From positions 372,001-436,000 of the forward strand of contig JACGCM010000465.1 in assembly GCA_014058105.1 (NCBI GenBank): a DNA stretch of 64,000 nucleotides, written 5' to 3'. This DNA comes from Kingdonia uniflora. Lineage: Eukaryota; Streptophyta; Magnoliopsida; Ranunculales; Circaeasteraceae. A model generated the notes under the pieces. The model was not told where the DNA came from. It did not search any database and worked only from the letters and a program-made list of their open reading frames with translations. Position 1 is the first letter of the stretch. The number at the start of each line of letters is the position of its first letter. Both the position numbers and the translations under genes were made by a program. This document shows, one piece after another, positions 11,610-21,434 of the stretch.

Positions 11610-11801
11610 CTATAGATCATCAACTGATGGTAGACGAGTGTCTATTGTGGAGTCTTCATCTAGTAGAGATGGTTTAAAAAGCTTTAAGTGTTCGGCATTA
11701 ATAACCGAGTACATCTTCATAAATGGTGGCAAATCAAGTTGAAAAGCATTGTCACCAATCTTCTTTTTCTTCTTCGAACTCGGTTTCCAATGAATCGTCA
11801 A
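11610..11801 (-). pseudogene. pol: C-terminal remnant of Gypsy pol (E3)
   Basis: A 63-codon frame containing KKIGDNAFQLDLPP and NAEHLKLFKPSLLDED, the tail that follows integrase in plant Gypsy polyproteins (the KIGDNAYxLDLP / N..DLxxF pattern). All upstream pol is missing, so the element was deleted between gag and this point. No chromodomain is seen after it. Confidence 0.75.
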
Positions 11802-11900
11802 ACTTTCAACAGGTCTTCACCAGATTGCTTAAGACGTTACGCGTTAAAACCATAAACCACGATAACTCCCTAGTTGAACGAAATCCACTCTGATACTACT

Positions 11901-12368
11901 TAATCCAACAATCTATAGAAGGAACAATAATTTAAGAAGAAATAAGAACATAATATACTTCGAGGAAATCTTCCTCTAGGGTATTCTCTTTATTGCTAAA
12001 AAATGATTACAATATAGAGATGTTTGATTGCTCAAGAAGCTGATTACAATCTAGAGAGGCTTGATTGCTCAAGAAACTGATTACAATCTAGAAATGCTTG
12101 ATTGCCCATTTTAGGGTTACAATGCATATTTATAAAGTGGAATTAGAATCCTACTCATTAGAAATTAGGTTTTTGATATGCAATTTACCTAAACTAGGTC
12201 TTGAGCTAAAATCCTACACATATTAGAAGTTTGAATCCTACTCATATTAGATATTAGGTTTTTGATATGCAAAATACCTAAACTAGGCTTTGAGCTAGAA
12301 TCCTACTCCTATTAGAAGTTAAAATCCTACTCATATTAGAAATTAGGGGTATAGTTCCTCCTGGATCA
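11901..12368 (-). repeat. E3 5' LTR (right)
   Basis: 468 bp; longer than its partner because the GATTGCTCAAGAA / CTGATTACAATCTAGA phrase is repeated one more time. The primer site lies directly to its left. Confidence 0.9.
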
Positions 12369-12402
12369 TGGTTGAATAAGACCTAGGCTCTAATGTCATT
12401 TA

Positions 12403-12678
12403 TGATGTAACTAACAAATCAAAGATAAACATAACAGAAATCATTGACTCTAAACTCTCTCTCTTATTTAATAATTTCAAACAAACCTTAATAACATAAA
12501 TAACCCAATAATTGAATAACTCAAATAACAACCAAGAAACTAAAAACCTACGGGATGGTTTTTATAAAGAGAAGCCCTAATCCCACTAACATTAGGGATC
12601 CTAAAATTAGGAGACCCTCTCCAGCAATTAACTTCTCTCTAAGTATACGTACGCACAGTGAGAACCCGTGATACATCA
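12403..12678 (-). repeat. E4 5' LTR (right)
   Basis: TGATGTAACTAAC to CGTGATACATCA, 276 bp. It represents the LTR without the SINE found in the left copy. Confidence 0.85.
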
Positions 12679-13714
12679 TGCTTTGTACCTTAGAGCGAGG
12701 GACGGTGCGGGAGTGGAATCACCACACTTAAAATATCCCGATGTTGGAGTACGATTCGATCATATCGTCCAATAATGTACTCACACATTCTGATTCAAAT
12801 ATAAATTGCTGATAAAACACAATTTTACATAATAGGATTTTTACTCAATTTAAATAAGATTTAGCCAAAGAGTTCAGGGCTGATTAATTGTGAAACTAAA
12901 ACAAAATTAGTCGGGAAAAATCATTTCATTGTTCGAAGATTATTTTAGGGTGTATGGATTTTCTAGTCAAAAGTTCGGAGGGACTAACCCCGAATTAATC
13001 AGGTCGTTCTTAAAAAAAATGGATTTAATCGGGATTAATCTAGATTAAAATAGTTTAAGTTAAAAATCGTCGTTATGACTCTAGGTGTAACCAGATCGAC
13101 CGTAACGTTGGCCTATTGCTTTTATAAAGAAAAGCTTACTACTTCTACTAGAATTTTGATATGGAAGATTCATATTTCGTAGGATACTTCAACAGCGAAT
13201 ACTAATTAATATTAAAGAATAATTTAATTTAGAAAGAAATATAAGAAATCGCTAGTCAGACCGACAAGCAGGGAATTATCTTCACTATGGATAGTGAGCG
13301 ATAAAAGGACAATGGCGTCGGCATATATCCAGGACCCCGCTTGTCCATCTTTAGTTTCCCTTATTCTCCTCCTCAGAAATATTTACAACACAATAATTGT
13401 TACCCTACCAGAGTCTCAGAGCTTATTTTGTAAAATAATTTCTCGTCTCTCTCATGTCTCCTCATGTTTTCCCTCATCTCTTTCCTCTCTTTCTCACGAT
13501 CTCCTCCTAGTTTTATCCTCTCCCTCTCATATTTACCTAATATATTGATAGAGAAAAAAAATTATATTCAATCTATACTAAACCATAGAAACATTTCTTT
13601 CTCTATTTTCTTCAACCTCTGATAACAACTGTAAAAACCATTACAGTTGCACATATACACATAATTGCATTGTTTTGGTTTTTGTTTTATTAAATTGAAG
13701 TTATTTAAAGACTT
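12679..13714. other. Unassigned AT-rich DNA
   Basis: No gene or element boundary recognised. The plus-strand frame at 13,294-13,548 is low-complexity (S/L-rich from CTCT runs) and has no family signature. Confidence 0.5.
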
Positions 13715-13858
13715 TCATGGCTCCTCATAGCAAACTGGGTTTAAGTCCTTGTGCTTCACTTGAGTTCTCATCTTATGATTCTCAAACTCAACTTCAGTTA
13801 ACGGGGAAGAACCGTCTCCATATTTAGGCATCAAGTTCTTAGCTGCTACTATGTCCAT
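13715..13858 (-). pseudogene. Fragment of an MCTP/QUIRKY-type C2-domain protein
   Basis: A minus-strand frame of 47 codons reads DIVAAKNLMPKYGDGSS, then TEVEFENHKMRTQVKHKDLNP. This matches the first C2 domain of plant MCTP (multiple C2 and transmembrane region) proteins, in which an A.NLMPKDG.GSS motif is followed by a VEF.NQ..RTQVK.KDLNP motif. These are ER-plasma-membrane tethers at plasmodesmata. Here the frame stops where the strand NPxWNEKLVF should follow. No further C2 domain or membrane segment was found on either side, so it is a fragment rather than a gene start. Confidence 0.6.
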
Positions 13859-14314
13859 GCTTATCCGCCTACATCATCTCCGCCATATAAGAAAACAGGG
13901 TAAAAATAATGTACAAAACCGAGTGGGAAAATATGTGTGGCGAAGTATTCTTTAAAACATGGTGTGATTATTAGACATAGGTGTTGGCATTGTTTGGGAG
14001 AAAACAGTAGGACTTATGTGGGTCACTGTGGCTAATGAGACCAAGGCCAAAGACTAAAGCTCCATTAGCCTAAAGGATAGATCAATTAGAACAGCATGTG
14101 AAGATTTCGTGCTTGGGCTTTTCCTTCTCAATATCGTAGGCCCAAAGCCTGTTTGAGGCAATGGTAACATGAGTCAACCGGGCATCAGTGCCTCCATTTT
14201 GGTTGTGTGCCCCGCCCGGCAAGATTACCACCCCTAGATGCAGTTCAGCGTCTCACATCATGATAATCTTACTTATAAGATCATGCATCTAATGGTAGGG
14301 TGCTTTTTTGGTCC
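13859..14314. other. Unassigned DNA up to the E1 insertion
   Basis: Nothing recognised, apart from the CAAAC target duplication of E1 that begins at 14315. Confidence 0.5.
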
Positions 14315-14319
14315 CAAAC

Positions 14320-14516
14320 TGTTAATTACTACGATTGCGGAAGCACAAAATTATTTCTAATTGCAATTCTAGCGTTTCTAGAATTTTACCCCAAACTCAA
14401 AACAAGAGAACTAACTAACAAAGAAACCCCTAACATCAACTTATAACATCAACTTATAGAGAAAATAACTAGTACGTGGCATCGTGGGTAAACAGCCCAC
14501 GAGGCATGATCTATGA
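14320..14516 (-). repeat. E1 3' LTR (left)
   Basis: Starts TGTTAATTACTACGATT. It is 13 bp longer than its partner because AACATCAACTTAT occurs twice in a row (near 14,432-14,457). Confidence 0.9.
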
Positions 14517-15980
14517 ACTCTCCCCTCCTGAGAAGAATTCGACCACGAATTTTGTAGCCACATATAATCATCATAAAATGTCGGATCTATCCGCGCAAAG
14601 GATTCCTTCGAAATCCATAAATCATCCTCATCCGAACGACCAACCCAGCGTATTAAAAACTCTACATGTCCTGCTACATCAAAACGGTTATCCAATATCT
14701 CATCAATCTCATCGGTCAACTCAACGTCTGGCGTCGGTGTCACTGGATATGATGGGATATCACCATAGAACTGTGTAAGAAGTTTGACATTGACAACCTT
14801 AGAACGTGCTCTAGGAATATCAAGCTCATAGGCATTGTCGCCAATGCGTCGGATGATGCAATAAGGTCCTGATTTACTCATGAGAAGTTTAGATGACACG
14901 CATATGCATCGTCCCTTCTCAATATAGAACATAATCTCTCGTCTATGCCGATCAACCCTCTCCTTTACCCCTGCATAAACATCCGCTAAATGTCACCGAA
15001 CTTCCTCATAAATTGCTCGAATGGACTTAGCAAACTCTATGGTACTATCAGAAGTAGGTACAAACTGAGGATTAGGTGCCAAAAAATATGTGCCAAATCC
15101 AATGCAATATCCGGTGAATACCCTGTCACTATCTGAAATGGAGATAGTCTCGTCGAACTATTAACAAAACTATTGAATGCGAACTCGGCCAGTGAAAGGG
15201 CAAAATTCCAATCTGTTGGCTTGTCCCTTATAATACATCGTAGTAAATCACCCAAACTCTAGTTGACAATTCAGTAAGTCCAATCTGTCCATCTGTCTGA
15301 GAGGTGAAAAGCTTTAAAAAAACGAAGCTTGCAGCGTAGCAATCTCCGTAGCATCCTCCAAAAATGTCCCGTAAACCGTTTATCCCTATCATAAGTAATC
15401 GACTCCGGAATCCCGTGTAAACGCACAACCTCCATAAAGAACAGTCAAGCCACATGAGTTGCATCTTCCGTCTTGGTGCACAGTATAAAATGCACCATCT
15501 TAGAGAAGCGATCAACTACCACAAAAACATATTCAAAACTTCGTGTCTTTGGTAAGCCTGTGACAAAGTTCATTGAAATGTCTCGCCACGGCTAAAAGGA
15601 ATCGTTAAAGGTGAGTAGAGGCCAGTATTCTGCTCTCGCCCCTTAGCGGTCACGTAAGAACATCTCCGGATAAAGGCATTAACATCCTTGCGCGTAGTGT
15701 TCCAAAAGTACCTCTCTCGCATTAGGGCCATGGTCTTGATCACCGCAAAATGTCCTCCAAGACCCCCAGTATGGATATCTACTATAAATCGCTCCCACAT
15801 AGAAGAAGTAGGGACACAGAGGGTTGTACCCTTAAATAAGTAGTCATCCTGAATATTGTAATCTTCATAAGAACCCTGTTGCTGCCCACATGACTCATAA
15901 ATAGGCCCAAGATACACATCAGAAGGGTACAAGGCACGTAACTCAGAAAATCCAAACATCGAAGAACGTAGTGTAACCAA
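14441..15980 (-). pseudogene. pol: E1 integrase and chromodomain
   Basis: The zinc-binding region lies around 15,830-15,640 (HTGGLGGHFAVIKTM, then IRRCSYV in place of the second C of CX2C). The catalytic core continues at 15,600-15,050 (plus-strand text encodes [18 protein letters not shown] and WNFALSLAEFAFNS segments), with frameshifts. The C-terminal frame 14932-14441 has the conserved tail (SGPYCIIRRIGDNAYELDIP) and then a chromodomain, roughly residues 70-122: DEIDEILDNR, EFLIRWVGR, DLWISKESF. Chromodomains direct integration to marked chromatin. At least five frameshifts or stops separate the pieces. Confidence 0.8.
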
Positions 15981-15989
15981 GAGATGGGT

Positions 15990-17207
15990 TGTCTTACTTA
16001 TCTTGTTAACAAACCCATTTTTCTTGCCCTTGATGTACTGAATGTGAAAATCAAAACTCTATAGGCAACTGAACTACTTTGCTTGCCTGTTTGTCGAGGT
16101 CCTCTGCTGACTATGCATGTGTTGTAGTGCGTCATGATCCAAGTGAATAATGAACTCTCGGTGAACCAAATAATGTTACCAATGCCGTAAAGACCGCACT
16201 ACTGCTAGAAACTCGATATCATACGTGTTGTAGTTCAATTGTGCTCCAGATAACTTCTCACAAAAATAAGCTACCGGCCTCCGGACTGTGAAAGTGTAGC
16301 ACCAATCCCAGTCTTACATGCATCTGTTGTAACCTCGAAAATCAGCCCTGGAAAATCTGGTAACACAAGAACAAGAGCTTTGATAAGCTTCTGTTTGATA
16401 AATCGAAATACATTGTCAGCCTCAGAAGTCCACTCAAAAGACACGTTTCCCATGAGGGAAGTGATCGGTGTCATAATACTACTGAACCCATCTATGAATC
16501 GCCTGTAGAACGTAGATAACACATGAAAACTTTGTGCCTATGTCGGCGTGGTAGGAACTGGCTAGTTCCTCATCTTCCTGATCGTATCCACCTTCTCCTC
16601 ATCCACCTTGATCCCCTCTGACGAGATAACATACCCCAAAAACTGCATTGCATCCACTAGAAAAGAAAACTTCTTTAACTGAAAAAATAATCGGTGTTGA
16701 CGTAGAGCCTCTAGAATTCTCTCCACATGAATGAGATGTTCCTCCTTGGTGCGGCTATGGATAAGAATATCATCTAAGTAGACAACCACAAACCTCTCTA
16801 CAATACAGTTACGTAATACCTCAGTCATCAATCGCATGAATTTGGACGGTACATTAGAGAGCCCAAAAGGCATCACTAACCACTCATAGAGACCGGCTTT
16901 GGTTTTAAAAACCGTCTTCCACTCGTCCTCTCTTCCACTCGTCCTCTGGTCGCATGCGAATCTGGTGGTACCTACTTTTAAGATCTAACTTAGAGAAGAA
17001 CCGAGCGCCATAGAAATCATCAAAAATATCCTTTAATCTAGGAATGGGGAATCTGCATTTTACTGTGATCTTGATAACTGCCTGACAATCAACACACATA
17101 CGGTAGCTCCCGTCCTTTTTGGGGACTAATAGTGCTGGGACTACTACTGGTAATCCACAATACGATTGAGAAGCTTGTATTAGTAGAGAAATAACAAAAA
17201 AAACCAA
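15990..17207 (-). pseudogene. pol: E1 reverse transcriptase and RNase H
   Basis: Reverse transcriptase motifs run in order on the minus strand: [46 protein letters not shown], then [16 protein letters not shown], the catalytic YLDD box within [12 protein letters not shown] (about 16,790), and [14 protein letters not shown]. RNase H follows from about 16,520 ([12 protein letters not shown], then EVTTDACKTGIGATLSQ with the first catalytic Asp). A short tandem duplication in the plus-strand text near 16,920-16,945 disrupts the segment before MPFGL. Upstream it ends at the solo LTR. Confidence 0.85.
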
Positions 17208-17688
17208 TCGGTTTGGAAAAGTAGAGAATTCGATTACTCAAAACGAAATAATTACAAGAAGAAAATCTCTCAAAATCCTAGGTTTCTCTCTCCCTTTCAG
17301 ATCTAACATAGAAAAGAAATAACCATAAGTCCCTTTTATATAATAGGGAACCTAAAATATTAAAAACACGCATCTCGAGGCAAAAACACCCTCGAATTAC
17401 CACCGCCAAAAAGGAAAAAGGCTGAATCGCGCCTCTGCTCGAACAAAATAAGTTTATGTTCGAATAAAATAAAGTGTATTCGAATAGACAAAAATCTTAT
17501 TCGAATAAAACTCATCAGGCAACAGAAACAAGTATGTTCGAATAAAACCCATGAGGCATAAATGTATTCGAACATAAACAAGTTTGTTCGAATAAAACCC
17601 ATCAGGCATAAATGTATTCGAACAAAAACAAGTCTGTTCGAATAGAAACTTGAAAACCTTCATGTCTTCGTCAGATCCTCCTGGATCA
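17151..17688 (-). mobile_element. Solo LTR of the E3 family, inside E1 pol
   Basis: Begins TAATCCACAAT and ends CTCCTGGATCA, the same ends as the E3 LTRs. It is flanked by identical ACTGG (17146-17150 and 17689-17693). E1 pol text is collinear with the E2 homologue once it is removed (CTACTACTGG joins to TAACACTCTCCC). It holds an internal repeat of about 56 bp (TTCGAATAAAACCCAT, then GGCATAAATGTATTCGAAC). One LTR with one target duplication means the two LTRs of a former element recombined. Confidence 0.85.
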
Positions 17689-17699
17689 ACTGGTAACAC

Positions 17700-18623
17700 T
17701 CTCCCTCAAAACTCCTTTGGCACATAATTCTGCGACATGTCTCAGTAACTCTGCATGTTATGTTGGGGTCATGCGATAATGGGGCAAATTAGGCGGCGGT
17801 GCCCCTAGAATCAAATCAATATTACACTGAATATCTCATAACGGAGGTAACCATGGTGGATTTGGCTTGTGGATCTGGCCCCTGGCAGACGTCTGGAAAT
17901 CTATCAAGAAGCGACTGTAACTCGTCAAGTACTGAGGTAGGGGGTAGACATCGTGCAAACCAACGCATATGCAACCCCATGTCTACATCCCTCTGCTAGG
18001 AAACTGCTCGTCTTACGTACTGGAGCCTCATCTGGCAGCAGACTCACCCATTTTTGCCTTATGCCCTTTCACATGAAGACATATGCGTTGGGTCGTCCGA
18101 TATGTATTTTGTTCCTCTCCCACTACCAAGGCCAAAAGTAAGTGATAGACATCCATCTTGATAACAATACATAAGATGGATTCTTCGTATTACCCCATCT
18201 TAATCTTCGCACACGTGCGGTATAACATTGATATTTCCCCTTATTGACCACTATTTTGTATCCAACTCAACGTGGTCACCTTGGGATGAGGCACTAAGTT
18301 GAGACGTAATTTATTCGCTACGCTCTCAGAGTGAGATTATCTGCTGGCCCCCCCTCCTATAATCGTCTTCAATCCCTTACCGCCTCTACTCGTGTGCGAA
18401 ATAGCGCATGCTTCTTCCAATACTCGTTGGCCCCTGAACTATTAGCGTCTCTCTTAGTCAGTAACCCATATAACGTAAGTGCCCTTCGCGGTGTTCCCCG
18501 TCTTACCCGCTGGTGGATTAAAGGATCTATCGTGATCCCCTTTTGGACATCACCCCCGTGCATCCCGATTTCGTTACCGCTCTGTAAGAACACACGACTC
18601 CCCCCCCCCCCCGAAACTAGCAT
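17700..18623 (-). pseudogene. pol: E1 gag-protease region
   Basis: Minus-strand frames carry a retroviral-type aspartic protease segment, although the D-S/T-G triad cannot be read. Visible parts are EYWKKHALFRTRVEAV (about 18,430), SVANKLRLNLVPHP (18,310-18,265), SWIQN, then IVIKMDVYHLLLA (about 18,160), corresponding to the FRTRxTV...KLxLxxxPHPxxYxxxW...DxVxMDxCHLLLGRPW pattern of plant Gypsy proteases. A run of C (18,600-18,612) breaks the frame before it. Confidence 0.6.
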
Positions 18624-19156
18624 TCTCCATTAATTGGCGTCAACCTACCATGGTTAGTGTCGGATAGGCGTCAAAAGGTGCCCTTGGCATACCCACGTCG
18701 CAATCGTGGGCCTCCGACCCCTCTATCTTTCCACGTTTTAGTGACCCCAATATGTCGATATTGTGATTTGTTACAGGGGCATGCCTGCGATAGGGCATGC
18801 CCAGTCCCGTTCCTGCGACACCCTACATCGAGCCTGCAGCACTTAACCCTGCCTCAGGCATGCCCAGCGTTGTGCCCGCATCACCCTGCCATGTGCCTTG
18901 GTCGTATCCTGCCCTGCCTTTGGCATGCCAGCTTCGTCTCTTCCAAATTCCTGGTCTCTCTCGCGTTCTAGATCACTGGTGTCTTCGATCTCCTTTATGC
19001 TAGGGTCCTCTCTCTCTCTAGGATGTTGGTCACCCTAGTCACCGGCGACCTCTCCTTCGTCAATGGCGAGGAGTTCAACTCTTCTCCAAGAATTTGAATT
19101 CCTTTTTTGAGCCTTGACACTCTTGTGGAAGATTTGAGTCTCTCGTTCGTCGAACT

Positions 19157-19447
19157 CTAGGCAAAGGTTCTGGATTGGAGTTGGTCTTCTTCGGTTGGGC
19201 TTCCTGACGATTGAAATCGTTGATCATGTGAACCTCTCGCATCAATATCACAACCTCCTCGTTGTCCTTGATCGAGACTCTCCGACATGTCTCCGTCTTT
19301 CCCACCTACTAGATGAATCGCACGGTGAACCTCTATCTCCGTCGTCTCTTCAAGGTGTTTAATATTCAAGCCATCTCCATCAAATTTCTTTGAATCCTCC
19401 GTCACAACTCCCACCTCCAACCTTGCTATCTCGAACATAGAAGGCAA
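19157..19447 (-). pseudogene. gag: Probable N-terminal gag remnant of E1
   Basis: The 96-codon frame beginning MPSMFEIARLEVGVV starts about 15 bp downstream of the primer site, where gag must start. It is acidic and has no recognisable domain. The C-terminal gag with its zinc knuckle was not found. Confidence 0.4.
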
Positions 19448-19479
19448 ACCTAGGATCGTTCATAGCTCTGGTGCCAATT

Positions 19480-19663
19480 TGTTAATTACTACGATTACGG
19501 AAGCACAAAATTATCTTTAATTGCAATTCTAGGGTTTCTAGAGTTTTACCCCAAACTAAAAACAAGAGAACTAACTAAGGAATAAACCATAACATCAACC
19601 TATAGAGAAAATAACAAGTACGTGGCCCTCGTGGGTAAATGACCCATGAGGCATGATCTATCA
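19480..19663 (-). repeat. E1 5' LTR (right)
   Basis: 184 bp, TGTTAATTACTACGATT to GATCTATCA, followed by the target duplication CAAAC. Confidence 0.9.
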
Positions 19664-19699
19664 CAAACACTTACCAGTATAAAAGTAAAGTAAATCATC

Positions 19700-20310
19700 A
19701 GTTTTCTAATGCCTTAGAATGTGTACATACTACATATATAGGATGTCCACCTTAACAAACCCCTTAGGATGCCTTGTCAAGTTTTCTCAAAGAGTGGCCA
19801 AGTTCCCTATTGTGACCAACTTCTCCAAGGCACGGAATCCCCACAGCACTTGCGAATGTTCTATATGTATTGAATGTACCAGTGTTGAACCAAAATTATG
19901 CGCTAAATGCCAAAACACCAGCGAGGACGAAAGCTCGTGCTTACGAGAATGAGCTTCAAACAAGAAATCAAGTAACTTGACAATTTAATAGTGTCTGAAT
20001 ACTTGTCCATAGAATCAACTAATGAGAGTTTTCCCCTAATAATAAATGGAACACCTTCATGTTTCATCGCCAAGAGAGTAGCGCACACATCATAACAGTG
20101 TTTTAAATCAAAGTTGTACTTAAATCAAGTAACTTGACAATTTAATAGTGTCTGAATACTTGTCCATAGAATCAACTAATGAGAGTTTTCCCCTAATAAT
20201 AAATGGAACACCTTCATGTTTCATCGCCAAGAGAGTAGCGCACACATCATAACAGTGTTTTAAATCAAAGTTGTACTTATAATAAATTTCAGATATTTTG
20301 CTGGGTACCT
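19700..20310 (-). pseudogene. Unidentified coding-like stretch, minus strand
   Basis: The minus strand reads ISEIYYKYNFDLKHCYDV, VCATLLAMKHEGVPFIIRGK and LVDSMDKYSDTIKLSS (20,310-19,985), then after a frame change ELSSSLVFWHLAHNFGS and HSQVLWGFRALEKLVTIGNL (19,940-19,780), ending near GTTAAG/GTGG, a possible splice donor. Composition and codon pattern look like a real eukaryotic protein, but I do not recognise the family. Part of it lies in a perfect tandem duplication. Confidence 0.35.
19965..20278. repeat. Perfect 157-bp tandem duplication
   Basis: 19965-20121 and 20122-20278 are identical base for base by eye (start AAATCAAGTAACTTGACAAT, end TTAAATCAAAGTTGTACTT). The surrounding repeats are all diverged, so the duplication is very recent or an assembly artefact. 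Confidence 0.9.
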
Positions 20311-21198
20311 ATGGAGATCCTTTATGCCTGATGTCAGGTTGACTTGGATTTGAGGGATCACATCTAAGATTGTCTGAGAAATTTGGTCCTCCATTGCATT
20401 TGGTTTTAATTTGTTAGCCTTTATTTTATTTATTTGAATATAAATAAAGAGGGTATTAGAAAAGTTAGAGAGATTTAGGGAAACTTGACTTTATTTCCTA
20501 GATTTTATTTGATTTTATTTTATAGTTAAAGATATGTAGTGGATTTGGCCTCCTTTACTAAAGTGAAGTTGAAGAAATGAAATTCTAAATAGACCCTACT
20601 TGCCTCAGTGATATTTTTGATCTTTGAGCAAACTATAGTTTACATGATAGGGTCCTGTTTTACCACCTAATGACCTGTTAACTGTAAACATTTGGTACTA
20701 GTGGTAAAATAAACATGTTAAAGAATGTCTTCTTTAATCCTAGGTGTGTGCCACCATGCGTGGCAAAACCAACATATCCCTTTGCAATTATATACGGGAA
20801 CATTATATGATGTCTTATATCAGTGGAAAGTGGAAAGATAGTTTCCCTAACGTATTACGATGGCATAACTGCGTATGAATGTTGTGATTCTTATTTGAAA
20901 ACTTGGTAACCAATTAGCGGTGTGACATCGAATGGTCCAAAGTGTTACCAAATAGAAAAACACCAAGAATTAACAAACCTGTTATACTATAAATTCTGCT
21001 GCAAACCATTTGAGACTATTTTTTTAACTTATATAAAACCAAGAATTTACGATATCAAAAGCGATACAAATTTGTAAACATAATGTACGTCCTTCCCATT
21101 ATGCATCGTACTGAACTTGTAACTATATATAAATCATACAAAAAAAGGTGTTGTAATTGCTGCCCGTGTAGCATGAGGGGTAATTCTTAGATTATATA
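20311..21198. other. Unassigned DNA left of E2
   Basis: No gene recognised. I searched it for downstream exons of the SPATA20-like gene and did not find them. Confidence 0.5.
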
Positions 21199-21397
21199 TA
21201 ATAGAAACTAAGTGAAGAAGCAATTTACTGAAATTGAAATTGGAGTTTTTAGAGTTTTCCCCTAAACTCACATAAATCCCATAAACTAAGAGAACTGCCT
21301 ACTCTAGGAGGTTCCCTTCCTATTTATTAACCAAATCAACTACTAAAACTGAAATAAGTACGTACCTCGGGGTCACGATCCATCCCACGATCTATCA
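21199..21397 (-). repeat. E2 3' LTR (left)
   Basis: Matches 25557-25761 throughout, for example GAGTTTTCCCCTAAACTCAC and AGAACTGCCTACTCTAGGAG. Confidence 0.9.
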
Positions 21398-21434
21398 ACT
21401 CTCCCTCTCTAAGAATCCCCCTCTAAGAAGAATT

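Larger units (their letters stand above)
10980..12368 (-). mobile_element. Internally deleted Ty3/Gypsy element E3 inside E4
   Basis: LTRs at 10980-11402 and 11901-12368 with outer ends TAATCC and GGATCA, near-perfect inverted ends. The flanking 5-mers are identical: TGGTT at 10975-10979 and 12369-12373. The 498-bp interior keeps only the last part of pol and, beside the right LTR, the primer site GTATCAGAGTGG (minus strand, 11885-11897). It landed in the 5' untranslated region of E4, between the E4 primer site and gag. Confidence 0.85.
5262..12678 (-). mobile_element. Outer LTR retrotransposon E4 (host of a nested stack)
   Basis: Two related LTRs (5262-5697 and 12403-12678) bracket the unit. 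The flanks TTCTT (5257-5261) and TGCTT (12679-12683) look like a 5-bp target duplication with one change. On the minus strand the 5' LTR is the right one: next to it, 12386-12400 reads TGACATTAGAGCC, a decayed tRNA-iMet-type primer site (usual form TGGTATCAGAGC). The left LTR is preceded on the minus strand by a purine-rich tract. Of its own genes only an acidic gag region is visible; pol is gone. The interior has been opened by E5 (6495-9508) and E3 (10980-12368). Confidence 0.75.
14320..19663 (-). mobile_element. Chromovirus-type Ty3/Gypsy element E1
   Basis: Two LTRs of 197 and 184 bp, flanked by identical CAAAC (14315-14319 and 19664-19668). On the minus strand the order is 5' LTR, primer site TTGGCACCAGAGC (plus 19465-19477), gag remnant, protease, reverse transcriptase, RNase H, integrase, chromodomain, 3' LTR: a full-length but broken Ty3/Gypsy element with the C-terminal chromodomain that defines chromoviruses. 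An E3-family solo LTR (17151-17688) interrupts it before the reverse transcriptase. Confidence 0.9.

Noticed and set aside
18331..18971. Plus-strand frames of about 100 codons in E1
   Set aside because: They are shadows of the minus-strand protease and gag region; Pro/Leu-rich composition comes from the reverse of G-rich codons.
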